NCBI GenBank assembly: GCA_021014945.1
Contig: MU266475.1
Span: 1-64,000 of the forward strand
DNA: 64,000 nt
Source: Leucogyrophana mollusca
Taxonomy: Eukaryota; Basidiomycota; Agaricomycetes; Boletales
Direction of reading: 5' to 3'
Part shown: piece after piece, positions 46,456-57,815 of the stretch
Layout of the letters: every line of letters begins with the position of its first letter
Position numbering within the stretch: the first letter of the stretch is position 1
Made by a program: the position numbers and the translations under genes
Notes under the pieces: generated by a model
What the model saw: only the letters and a program-made list of their open reading frames with translations
The model's database searches: none
Told to the model about the DNA's origin: nothing

Positions 46456-48917
46456 TCATCCAACGATTTTCTCGTCCGTGCGTTCAGACGGTGTGGTGGA
46501 CCCCCCAGCATCGCGTTCTTCGATAACTGCAGCATCATCTTTCTCCAAAGTCGTAGCCTGCCATTTCTCACCTTTATTCATGTATTCTGGGGATCCGTAA
46601 ACGTCGTCTGGAAGAACCGCTCTGTCGAGGAACGTTCCATGCGGCGGGAACAGCCAGGAAAGCACATAGTAGACCACCGATGACGTGAAGAACTGCGGGT
46701 GCAAAATATCAGACCGGCGTACAGAAAGTTGCGACGAAGCGCTTATGGCTTACAGTGAAAATCCATCCTATATCGTATAACCTGCCAATGACACCAACAT
46801 GAATAGTCGGGTTGATAGAAGTGATGAGACCGGGCATTGCTGGAGATATGGAAATGACTAGAGTCGCGAATGCACGCCAATTCTATCCGGAGAAGTGGGG
46901 GGCAGCCAAGCATGCAAGATAGACCGATGGAGGAAGAGGAGTCGGAAAGCAGATGTCATGAAGGGTCATGAGCCGAGCATTCCGAAGTCAAATGAAATAC
47001 GCACTATTCCAGAGACGTATCGGTATCGGCCATGAGGGCGGTACATGGCTGGAACATCAACTCGTGTGCGGTGTACAAGCCAGTACTGCGGGCGCATCAT
47101 CAGTGAGAGGGTAGCACCGAGGAAAAAATGTAGGATGTACATCAACGATCATGATACCGGTGAACGGCCCAATGAAGATCGTGTAGCCAGTCAGGAAAGT
47201 CAGAAAGCCTGTAGCACTGAAGACAGAAGTCCACAGATCAGCGGGATTGAGGGCGGGACGTCAGCGGGGCGCTCTTACTTTACAAGCATTTCCCAGGGAC
47301 AAAAGGCCCACGCAAAGAGGGCGCATATCACCTGACCGCGTCTGAGGTTGATGTACCTCGGGAAACATACCGTCAAGTCGTTTGCTGCACATATGCCATT
47401 GGCGCTGATATTGGTTCCGATAGTTGTTAAGAGGAAGGAAGCTGAGGCAAAAAAGGCGGCGGCACGGTTGTCCCAATGATCGATCAATTTAAGAGGATCC
47501 CAAAGCGCGGATCCATAAAGAACCATGCCAGCGCTCGTGACCGCCAGCCCGGCAAAGGAGCACAGTGTGAACGCGAACGGAATAATCAGGCCCTGTGCGT
47601 ATTGTCTGGATCATGGCAAAAAGCCTCAGTAGGGGGTTCGCTGGTGCCCGGCCGCGGTACTCACGCGCTTTCATGGGTAGCATACCGCTGTTTCGGTAAT
47701 GTCAGAGTATCACCGAAACGGAGACACGTGTGAACGAACTGTGAAATCGGGAATGTTGACGGCCAACCCAACATAGAGGCTTAGCACACTATTGAGTGCA
47801 GTCAGCCACGCCCAGGCCAGCTCGGTGCCTTGAAGTGCGGTATGTTGGCTGAAAAGGCCGACAGATGGAGGCACTTCCTTGAACGCCCATATGACCATAG
47901 CAAGCCATGCAAAGGGCACAATAGCACCCTTGACCATGAAAAGATATTTGATCCGCTGAGGAGATAGCAGGATGAAGGGCAACTGTATCAACCAGTACAG
48001 CAGGAAGCACATCATTCCTGATGTGGACCCTCATAGTAAGTGAATGGGGCCAGATATATGTGCAGAGAAGTTACTTGCCTACGGATGTTGTGTTTGAGTG
48101 GGCAGGGATGTGGTTGGGAACGTTGGCAATCGAGGGCCATATGGCTTTGAGCATCTGCGAGACATTTAGTGTGGAACAGCCATGCCACCAAACCCCCCAC
48201 CTGATAGACACACTCGGAACCGTTGTATGTCTAGACAAACCATATAAATAAATCAAAAATGAGAGGACCTTAGAGGGGGTTGTCACCTGTATACTGAACC
48301 AAGACATCGCGATGATACCTCGGGTCACAACAGGAAAATAACTGAACCAGAAGCCAAAGGATGACCGATTGAGCACAGAAAAGGGCACACGAAGGCGGGC
48401 TCCAATAGTGCCTGTCAGTAGCATTGGCCCAGCAGTGATGCAGTAGGCCACAACGATAGCGGGAAGAGCTTGACGCCTGGATGAGCGCTCATTGTAGTAG
48501 ATACGTGATTAGGTGTTATAATTCCTACCATGATAGACCGATCGCTAGCATTGAGCTCGCTACCTGCGGCACAACACGGTCAACATGGCTGCTGATCGGA
48601 CGCATGGCGTAGACGGACGCACCTCCCATACCGCGATATTACTTGCATCAGAGAACCAGTAAGAGATCTAGATAACATTAAATCGGGCTCATCTCAGAAG
48701 ATCGTTTCCCTTACATAGCTCCACGAGCTACATGAACCGCCAGCTCAGCTTCGGAGGCTTAAAAACATCAAAGTAAAGCTTACCTCCACGTCCTGAACCT
48801 GGGAGGGACAGGATCCATGTCTCTGTTGCTCCATCGGTTATTAAGAGCGAATGTCGTCTCCTCCTGATCTAGTTCCCATGTTGAAAGCTTCAGGTAGTGG
48901 GTCAGAGAACTGAACAT
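46456..48917 (-). CDS. NCS1-family nucleobase/allantoin/uracil-type permease
   Basis: This is a 12-span plasma-membrane symporter of the NCS1 family (Fur4/Dal4/Fui1-like). It starts at 48917 (MFSSLTHYLKLSTWELDQ). The family N-terminus RWSNRDMDPVPPRFRTWR is followed by a very short exon (SSWSY), then ISYWFSDASNIAVWE, VASSMLAIGLSW and RQALPAIVVAYCITAG. RSSFGFWFSYFPVVTRGIIA carries the span 3 signature. Later exons give LQLPF-like spans, WAFKEVPPSVGLFSQ, WDPLKLIDHWDNRAAAFFAS, SANGICAANDLTVCFPRYIN and RRGQVICALFAWAFCPWEML. The tail is hydrophilic and stops at 46456. Substrate (uracil, allantoin, uridine or thiamine) cannot be decided. At least nine introns are present, and joins between 46.7 and 47.3 kb were only partly traced. 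Confidence 0.88.
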
Positions 48918-49982
48918 TGAATCGAGTTTAAGCCCTTTTAGCCTCTGGGCTGCGTTACAACCTGCTCAGAAGTTGAAATCTCTCCTTAAGAGCCAGCCCC
49001 CGTGATATTTCTGTCGCGATAAGAACATGTCAGAAATCTGTTTTGTCTCGAAGCTAGGTGTATTTTTGTAAGTCCTTCTCCACATACTCCCGCTGAGTGA
49101 TACAGCACGATGATAAGCTCGAGATACAGATAACCCACGTCAGTTCCCATCAGGCCCACCCACATGACATCTCCCCCGTGCCGCGATCGTGGAAGGCAAT
49201 TGTTGCATTCCCGATCAATGTCCAGTGTCCAGAGCTATTGTGACGGTTGTTACGTGAGGGTGAATCGAGCTTACAGAAAGATAAGCTGTGCTCCAGTAGG
49301 AATAACCGGAGTTGAAGCTGGTGGGGAAATACACAGTCAATTCCGGGCCACATCGTTAGCGGAAGCAAGGACTGGGCTCGGAAGCAGTGAGTGACTTAAG
49401 CCCATCTACATTTTCCAGCACGTGACCGCGATACGGAACTCCAGTGCAAGCTGCCAGTCCTTACAAGGTTCCACAGTCACAACACCGACCACAAGTCTCT
49501 GTAAAATGATCCATGGGATCTACGTAATATTCGGCGGTATGCAAGGGGTCTATCGCGGGTAAACAGTCTACAATACACAGCAACGACATAACCGATATTG
49601 ATGGAAAGGGGTACAAGAAAAAGCAATGCACTCGGGGACAACAATGTGGTGGTTCCATAGCGGGATTGTGAGACGATAGCACGTACGGCAGGAAAGAATG
49701 GCGGTGACGAATGGGTAGCAACGAGGGAGCAACGTGATGATGATCGAAGAAGAGTATGAACTTGGGCCAAGCAGGGGCAAGTAGGAGTGCGAAAAGGGCG
49801 ATGCTGAAAGGAAAGACAAAGGGCAGCAATGGAACCAAGTCGAGGAATAGCGTAAACAGCGTAATCGTGAATATTGCAGCTTTGATAAGTCCCAAGAGGA
49901 AAGGATCAAGGTGGGCCAGCACCAAGTGGAGACGAGATTTCGTAGGCGAGCAGAGATCGTGGGTGGAAGGGTCCAAGTCACA
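48918..49982. other. Intergenic region, possible leaderless hydrophobic frame
   Basis: The segment to 49460 holds nothing recognisable. 49461-49976 on the minus strand is an open, strongly hydrophobic frame that has no ATG at its start (TTG only) and lies 7 nt after the stop of the upstream gene. I do not call it a gene. Confidence 0.5.
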
Positions 49983-51881
49983 TCACTCGCGGGAGAATCC
50001 GTGGAGGCGTTGGACTAGGGCTTGGACTAAGTGCTCCTCGACGCCAAACTCCCTCGCAATCGCGCTATATGAAACGTCGCCCACCATAGCGTTGATGTTA
50101 CCCCGTAACATTGGGCCGCCGCTCCCTGAACGACTGTGACCGGAAGAACCACTGGGCGATGCAGCGACAGGGCGGGAGATTCCGGCCGCGATAGAGGATC
50201 GCGAACATGACGAAGCGATGTCCGATAGCACCCCGATTTGCTGAGTGGTGAAGGCTGCGCGTATTTTGTGAGGGTTATTTTGCAAGAGGTCAAAGGACTC
50301 ACCTAGGCAGCTCATCCCAGTGCGGAGCACGTCTTCGAGGAGGGTGGGCTCATTCTGTATGGCACCATCGTTCAAACGCTTCGCGAGAACTTGGGAAGCG
50401 GCTGGCAGACGATAGAAGTTAGCAGCCGAAAATAAGGACTGGCGTGGGGAACTACTCACTGAAGGTGATGTCTACAATGCAGGTCAAGGTAGTCAGATCA
50501 GCACTCGTCGTGGCGATCAGAGAGTTGAACTCACTAAAGAGTGTATCTCTCAAGGCACTCGACCAAAATACGCGGCTATCCACATCCGCAGGGAATTTGG
50601 ACAGGATGCTCATCAGGCTATGAAATGGGAGAGATGGCACTTTCAGGAAGTGAGACTGTTCTCTTGAAGGTCAGTGTCCAACTTTGTGGAAGAGAATGGC
50701 GTGAGACGTACGTCAGGCGAACGAATGAGGTGCAACAAGCAGGACAGCTCTGCCTCCGTGATTAGACCGGCCTGGAACGTCTCGATAAGCTGTTCGTGGG
50801 TCAGTCCGTTCACCGATGGCCTTGAACCATCAAATCGGCCTTTCCATGTCGGGAACAGCTGTCGTGCAAACACAGGACGCGATCAGCGCACATTTTGATG
50901 TAAATAGATCACCTCCACTCACCGCGCGCATCAGCTCCTCTTGTCCACTACGCGTGACCGTGACGCCACGCGCGCGCCTTCCCTTGCCGAGCACTGAATT
51001 TTGTACCCCGCGGAGCGCAGCCCTTGCGTGCTCCTCCGTGGCGAGCTCAACAAACGCATGGCTTAGAGTCTTGCCCCGAGAGTCGAGCAAGACATGAACC
51101 CGAACGACGGGCTGCCTCAACCACGCAGCGATCGCAGGTGGGGTAATGTCCTGTCCCCAAGTTGAGCCAGTGAGCGATCTGTGTAAAAGAGATTCATTGG
51201 ACATACCCATGGAACATTGTCGATGCGCAGCACAATGTTATCGCCTGGCCGAATTGGTTGCTGTGAGTAAACGGGGGCAGGAGCGAGAATAGGCGTCGAC
51301 GAGTCGAGTGGAGGGTCGAACATGGAAAGTTGACTCATGAGGGAACCGATAACATTCGTTTCAAAGGCACTGGGGAGGAGACCGCCATCAGGTCTATACG
51401 AACGTCTTTGTAAGGGGGACGTTGTGGCGTCGGCAAACGCCAGGCCACGGGGAGATGGCCTCCGTGGCGCAGGCACGGGCGGCGAAGCCCGCTCATCTGC
51501 TGATGAGGGCGCCTGCAAGTGGAAGTTTTCAACGGGTTTGTGACAGACGGCGCACTCCATGTCTTTCTCGCCGACAATGTTGAGAGCGCTAGTGAGACAA
51601 GCCGAGCAAAGTGGGTGCGAGCAGGGTTCGAGGATAGCAATCTGGTCTCCGGAGCGCCCACAAACAGAGCAAGAGGACACGCTGAAGGATGTAGCGGTGG
51701 CGTCAGGGCGCATCACTGCTCGAGGATCGTGAAAGTGCTGTTGAACGGATTCGGTGATGGTAGAAAGCCCTGGACCGTGAAAGGGATCTTGCAATATGAT
51801 AGGATGAGAAGGTGAAGAAGAAAAAGACTGCGGGTACGGCTCAAACGCGTTCTCCTCGATATCAAAAAGCTCGGTGGACAT
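49983..51881 (-). CDS. RING-finger protein with RRM-like domain (putative E3 ligase/RNA binder)
   Basis: It starts at 51881 (MSTELFDIEENAFEPYPQ). A C3HC4-type RING lies near residues 70-115: CSVC, then EPCSHPLCSACL and ECAVC, a Zn-binding cross-brace usual in E3 ubiquitin ligases. After a disordered proline/serine linker, DNIVLRIDNVPW is the first strand of an RNA-recognition motif. It continues after an intron as DITPPAIAAWLRQPVVRVHV and SHAFVELATEEHARAALRG (RNP1-like). The C-terminal half is helical (LTHEQLIETFQAGLITEAEL and onward), carries a Ser/Gly-rich stretch and ends at HGFSRE, stop 49983. RING plus RRM recalls Not4 or MEX-3 type regulators, but domain order and tail differ, so the assignment stays at domain level. 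The 5' end is divergent-free; the next gene upstream runs the same way. Confidence 0.8.
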
Positions 51882-51922
51882 CTAAATATGAACAAACGCG
51901 AAACCACGCAGTTAAGTTCAAT

Positions 51923-52843
51923 TTATGGCAAATATGACAGTGCAGTGGAATGGCGGACCTGGCCAAATGAAGGACGCCGCCGCGTGTGTGCGGGATCTGT
52001 GTAGCTTCCTTTGAGCTTTAATTGGTTCACGTTTGTTGGTTTTTGTGGCGGTGTATTGAGCACTCCGAGGGTGCGCCGGGCGGGGGTATGCAATGCATGC
52101 GGAGACAGCGGAACGCGGGAAGTGACCGCAATATTAGACTGTGTGCGCGTTCGGCGATGGTTTGAGAGAAACGGCGGGGGTAGGAGGGCTACATAGGGGC
52201 AGTCAGATAATGAATGCTGTATTTTGGGGCGGTGCGGAAATGTCTGACCTTCCTCGGTTACGAAACCTGTTGAGTTGGCATCAGATGGAGTGCGATCGCT
52301 TCCTAAAGGCGCATATATGCGTCGAAAAATGGTGGGATATCCACGGAGAAAGCCGGCGTTCCGACCAAAACCAATAAAGCACGGGGAATGGAGCAATGTG
52401 AGTCAGATACAGCATGGACAATAGCTCATATGCTGACCTTCGTCATCGGCAAAATGAGAGTCATCGGCCGCGGATACCTTAATTCCGTTCTCGTTGGCAC
52501 GCGAGCGCCAATTGTCTGCGATATCAGAGAGGCTGTGAGGCGGAGCATCGTTCTCGGGGGACTGGGCAATGGAAATTCGCTTGAAACTTGTTGCAGAGCC
52601 AGGTGTCGTTAGAGTCGAGCCGGAAGAAGCAGAGAAGGACCGGAGGCTGAGTGGCGTGTATGGGGTAGAGTAATTGCTCGCAGGTGTAACGGGCGACCGA
52701 AAGGATCCTTTTTGAGCGCGAGTGATGCGCTGGGGAGTGACTGGCGAGGGGTAAATCCGTTCTGACCTATTGAGGCGAGTCGCAGCTGGAGAGGTTGGCG
52801 CTGAGGCGGGAATTGCGGGAACAGAAATGGAGTGTCTATGCAT
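51923..52843 (-). CDS. Small basic Ser/Pro-rich protein, unknown function
   Basis: There are two exons, 52843-52438 and 52188-51923. The donor GTCAGC and acceptor TATGTAG join DDSHFADDEG to LLPPPFLSNHRRTR in frame. The product is about 220 residues. It is rich in Ser, Thr and Pro with many SP/TP sites (YPSPVTPQRITR, FRSPVTPASNYSTP, TRVPLSP) and basic clusters, typical of a disordered CDK or MAPK substrate. One ordered-looking segment is LSDIADNWRSRANENGIKV. No family is recognised. The ATG at 52843 (MHRHSISVPAIP) is preferred; the frame extends upstream into hydrophobic sequence that is probably 5' leader. Confidence 0.65.
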
Positions 52844-53746
52844 TGCCGTCGTTAAAATCTGTATTTGAAGAGATGCACTCAGAAAAGAAAAGAAAGGATG
52901 CGAAAAGGCTTGAAACAGCCATAACAACAGTACCTTGTATTCCGATCCCTGACAAAGAAATACTGTAGTCAAAGTAACACGGGTGGCTACTGGACGACGG
53001 AAAGATGCCAACTATCGGTAGCTCGTTGTGATACTTGAACCAGAATGTATGATTCCCTTATAAATAACGGCTGAGGTCTTCCTGGTGTCGATGTTGGTGA
53101 TGGTGGTGGTTGCGGATGAAGAGAGCTGGCGAACGCTTTTGACAGCCAACGTGAGGCTTGTCTGGAATGGTAGGCGAACTTCAATCGTGGGAAATTATAT
53201 TTCTCCCGGCGCGTCGCGTAACAGTCACGTGACGACAATAATTGTTAATTTTCAATAAGACACACATCCAAGTCGTCGTTGACGTTCTACAACCTCAAGA
53301 TACACCATATCATGTAACGACCATCGCTGGAGTCATAAGCTTCCCACACGGCGCATGAGAACTCAATCTAACAGGTCATTCTGACCATTAATCGTAAGTC
53401 AGACATTGAGCACGATGTCGAATGAACATGATGCGAGGAAGATGAAATCAACAGGTCATGCCCACCCGAAATTTCTGATATGCGACGGATACTGGAAGGG
53501 ACTGGCTCAGAGTCGTCTGGATCACCACCCTCCGTGATGTTGATGTAACTGAGGTGAGTTCCAACGTCCAACACCTACCTCGTTATACATGTTGGTCGCA
53601 CAGTCATTGACATGGAGGCGATTAGGGTAATGCTGATAGTACCAATAGTAACAAACACATGGGGATCCAGCAGTGCATTATAATACAATATCTATACCTC
53701 ATTTACTACAGAAGGTGCCAATCGTTGGGTGTTAAACCCATCCAGC
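52844..53746. other. Intergenic region
   Basis: It holds the promoter of the small Ser/Pro-rich gene and the 3' flank of the first FunK1 gene. No gene recognised; the 53368-53574 frame has no motif. Confidence 0.55.
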
Positions 53747-56486
53747 TCAATGCAGATACGGCTCCACGTTCTTCAGGAGATACTGGCTAAATATCTCCTC
53801 GTCGGGTTTCACAGGGGACCCGTGGAAATGCAGACCAAACATCTGGAACAAGAATTGCTGCGCAATTTGCCAGCTCTCTTCGTGTGACGGCGAGCATTTG
53901 TATGCCGCGCGTGAAGAGGCCGACATCATGAATCCGCACTTCTTCTCGTGACAGCGGGTGGCGTCTACCTGAAGCCATTCATCCAAGGGCCTATTCCTGT
54001 CGATGAGGGCGCCGTTATAGTACCGAAGGCTGATCCAGAGGAGGACCCAGCCCAGGGATTCAGCGTCGTGTTGATACCGGTGCGTGATGTGGCCAGCCCG
54101 GCCTTCGTGCTCAAGAAGCTCGATCGCCATGAATGGAACGGTGCCAGTCCGTTCGTTGCCGGTGGGGCCCTGCTTCGTCGAGGCTAGGTCGAAGTCGTTA
54201 ACGACACCAACTGGCACATTGTCTTTGAGATAGTACATTAGATTGTTCGCACTGATGTCCCGGTGGTGAACCCCGCCCCTCCAAAGTTTATAATGACCTT
54301 CACCAGCGGTCAGTTAGGGCTGACCAGTTATAGAAACGGAAACGAGATCTCACACATCGCAGTTTGCCACCAAGTTCGCAGGAATACCTTGTCGCTGAGG
54401 TCGGTGATTGGGAGTAGCCTTCGGAATACGATGCCGCAGAATGTGCGAGCGCCCCGGAAAGGATCTGCCATGTTTAGCGCCACCCTAATCGTCGCCGTGG
54501 AGGTCTCCTTGAATTTATGGGCCCAAATGAATTCCGGCACGTGTCCCGCCACATCTGGGTCGTCCTTCGCGATTTCATAAACTTTCTTCAGGATATCCTC
54601 CTCGCTCTCGCGGCTATTTTCTGGCCAGAAAAGCTTAATGACCAGTTCCCCGGCCATGTTGTGCCGTGGATAATCGGCGCTATTGGGTAAGTCCCCATGT
54701 TCCCCTGACAAGGCCCGAAGAGTAACAGGCAGGACATTGGTAGACCGTCCCTTCAGGCCATAGTGAAAGGCTTTATGATGACGCGGGAGGCGAATACGAA
54801 GCTCAACTGGTGTGTGGTGATCGTCGACACGGATTGTGCACCAGCGGTCTTCCTTGGACCTTTTCACCCGGAATAGCTGGCTGAGACCCCATTCTTTATC
54901 GCCAAATCGTTGCATTGCAAGCAGGAGGACCAAGAAGCGAGGGAGGTCTTGTACGAAATTGACACCAGAACACTGGAATGTACCTTGGCGGTCGAAACGC
55001 CACACATACACAACGTCATCTGCTGGATGATCAGTGACGTTCATGAAGATAGCTCGAATGACTTCACTCGCCTAGGATGATCAGACTAATGACGTGGGGA
55101 CGCCCGAGATGAGTTGCGAATAGTTCTGCGGCGTACAGCCCACCCTGGACTACAGCAGGAGGCCTGTCTGGGTCAGACTCCGGTGGAGAAGGTTTCGCTC
55201 GTTTGTTGTCCAGTTGGCTGACCAGTGCGTCATCGGATGGACGTTCCCGGTCCAACCTAGCCCTCAGGACACGGCCAGAGGGAACGGCTAGATTATCAGA
55301 CAAGTCAGGGATTATGCTGTAGATATCATAATGATGACAACTTACGCGCATTGGCGGGGGCTTTGCCCTTTCCTGTGCAGAATAAATGCGGGAAACAATG
55401 CAAACGAGTGAGTTGATAGAATTTCGATGGAAAATTGTTGGTTAACCTTTAAGGGTGCCATCCTGTGTGTTCGAAGAAGGGTCCGGGGCCTCTGCAGCCA
55501 TCTCGACCTCATCCACGAACGCCTCGGCCACAGACTTGAGGGCAAGGTCAGCGTCATCGAGTTCCTTCAAAACGCTAATGGAAAGGAACGGTTTGGTGGG
55601 TTTGACATAGTCCTTCACTTCATAACGTGTAGGCACGCCGCCCAGTTTCCTTTTGGTCGCTTTGAATTCGACAGCGCACCGAACGTCCGCCCATTTGAAA
55701 GCCTTTTCGGGGGGCTGCGATGCATATGTCCGGTACATGTCGGATTTCTCTGCGTGCTCATCATCCTCATTGCCAGCTTTGGTAGCTGTCGCCCAAGGGA
55801 CGACAACAACGTCAGGCTTGCGTCTCGACACACGTCCCTGGTGAGTTTGGCGGATTTCCACGGGGTCACTTCGATGGAAAAGAATGTTACGGTCATCGTC
55901 CCAATCCATGGCACGAATTAGACCACGCGGAGCGAGGTCGCCAAGGCAACGAAGTGCGCAATTGACGGCTCGAACGAAGGGGGCATAGCGGCTGGTCTCG
56001 TGTTGTGGTTTGATGCTGCGAAGGATGATCAGCGCCCGCCACCTGGCGAAGGTAAGAGCTTACTATTCCTTCAATGCCGCCTTTATCTCTGAGGAGTCCA
56101 CCGGGTCTATCTTCTTCCGCCTGTACTCGCCGTTGCAGATGGGCAACACGGCCGCAAGACATTCTTTATACAACGATGCCTTGTCAATCGATATATTCGG
56201 ATCCCTGCAGTCATAAAGGAACTCCGCGAGTAAAGCATCTGGTAAGCATTCCTGGTACTTCTCCACGTCGCGCATTATCCAAGGCCAGACGTCCTTCACG
56301 CTATAGGAAGAATGAGTATGTTGTGCGTGATTGAAAGAGGAGCAAAACGTGCTCGATGCCCAAGGTCTCAAGGTGTTCGCTGATAACCGCCGCCCCCATC
56401 GAATTCGGCGTCGATTGCAGACTCTCGTTCGATACGACACCACTTGGGTTCGCAGGCGGAGTCTGGGGTCGAGCAATATCATCCAT
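53747..56486 (-). CDS. Fungal-type protein kinase FunK1 (copy 1, apparently intact)
   Basis: FunK1 kinases are basidiomycete-expanded protein kinase-like proteins. It starts at 56486 (MDDIARPQTPPANPS). A helical N-domain follows (WIMRDVEKYQECLPDALLAE, PICNGEYRRKKIDPVDSS) and then the beta-rich FunK1 region (ATKRKLGGVPTRYEVKDY, NILFHRSD, DMYRTYASQPPEKAFKWAD). The kinase lobe begins with GRSTNVLPVTLRALS and ELVIKLFWP, where the lysine is the likely ATP contact. EIAKDDPDVAGHVPEFIWAH is next. The catalytic loop is HHRDISANNLMY with both His-Arg-Asp and Asn, and the metal motif is VNDFDLAS (DFD). VPFMAIELL, HRYQHDAESLGWVLLWISLRY and PLDEWLQVDAT lead to the stop at 53747. At least six introns are needed. 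Its nearest relatives are the two damaged copies downstream of its promoter. Confidence 0.85.
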
Positions 56487-57349
56487 GTCGGATTGTGGAC
56501 GGTTTCAAAATCAAAGAGGATTGTAATGTTGAAAGACGGTTAAGCCCACCTTTTATACCGGCTTCCGTCTTTTGTCAGTCCAGTTAAGGGCCACAATGCC
56601 CGAAAGTTGCTGTGGATGTGACTTGCGATAAACGATTCCACTTGAACGTCCGCGTTCAGGCTTTACATTACTGTGGCTGTGTCGCGAGCGCCCACCAGCG
56701 CCCACCATGCCACACGAGTCTGTTACGCCACACCACGCGACACAAACGCAACTGATACCGATGTGGCACAAAGGCTCACCAACTAATTTAAGCTGTTCGA
56801 CTCCTGACTCCTGAGGACCTCGATTGTTTGAAGAGTCTGTAGGTCATTAACTCTAGGGTCAAACTGAACTCGAAATGGCTGGAAGCTATCGCGAAATAGT
56901 GTAGACCCGTGAGTAAATAGTATTATTGGGCTGTCTGAACAATCTGGGGTACTCGAGCTCAGTTGCGCCACTCTCAACGTGTATATGTCGAGTCAGGACA
57001 AAGTCAGGACGCGACCGATTTGACGATTTGACGTTCGTATGTTATTTGACCCTTAGGGAGCGATAGATCCGCTAATTATACAGAGGTCCTTGATCCGAGA
57101 AAGTGTCCCCTTCACATGTCACAGTACCTCGTCAAACAGTCAAAATCCATATCGAATATCGTCAAACTGCAAATATGGACTAGATTTGTGATTCAAACGT
57201 TCAACAGCAGTATACCGTAAGACACACATACCCAGCTATGCGTTGCAATAATATATACAACGTCTACCTAGCTGTCACCATAGCAGTCTTGTTCGCACAA
57301 CCTGCACAACCTTCCGGCCTTCCTCGTGCTTGCCTTGTGCGACGGCGAA
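56487..57349. other. Intergenic region within the FunK1 array
   Basis: No gene seen. Short tandem words occur (GCGCCCACCA twice near 56690-56705; ACAAAGTCAGGAC and GATTTGACG repeats near 56995-57030). Confidence 0.5.
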
Positions 57350-57735
57350 CCATATTTTAATTTTAAAGACCGCCGTGAATCAGAAGAGCCGACTTCTTCT
57401 TGTGACAACTAGCGGCGGGGACCTTCAACCCATCATTGAGGCGTCTATTCCGGCCAATGATGGTGCTATTGTGGTATCGGGAGCCGATCCAGACAAGGAC
57501 CAAGCCCAAGGATGTAATGTCGTGTCGATACCAGTCGGCGATAAAATCAGCTTGATTATACTGTACTCCTCAGGAAGCCGCACCGCCATGAACGGAATGG
57601 TGCTAGTCCGTTCGCTGCTGGTGCATCCCCCGGGCGAGGCTAGATCGAAGTTGTTGACGACACCCACCGGCTTGTTTTTCAAACTGTGTGAGATTGCGTT
57701 CGCACTGATGTCCTGATGGTGTTGGCCGGCCGCGA
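57350..57735 (-). pseudogene. Truncated FunK1 relic
   Basis: A short piece of the kinase lobe is left on the minus strand. HHQDISANAISHS (catalytic Arg changed to Gln, metal-binding Asn context disturbed) leads to KNKPVGVVNNFDLAS, ERTSTIPFMAV and a decayed DAE-WVLLW region. It lacks both ends and lies between two longer FunK1 genes, so it is probably the stump of a third tandem copy. Confidence 0.75.
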
Positions 57736-57815
57736 TGACCTTCGTTGGCGTTCCATTAGAACTGACGAGTCATTAGAATTGGAGACAGGAACCCACACGC
57801 TACAATACATTCGAA

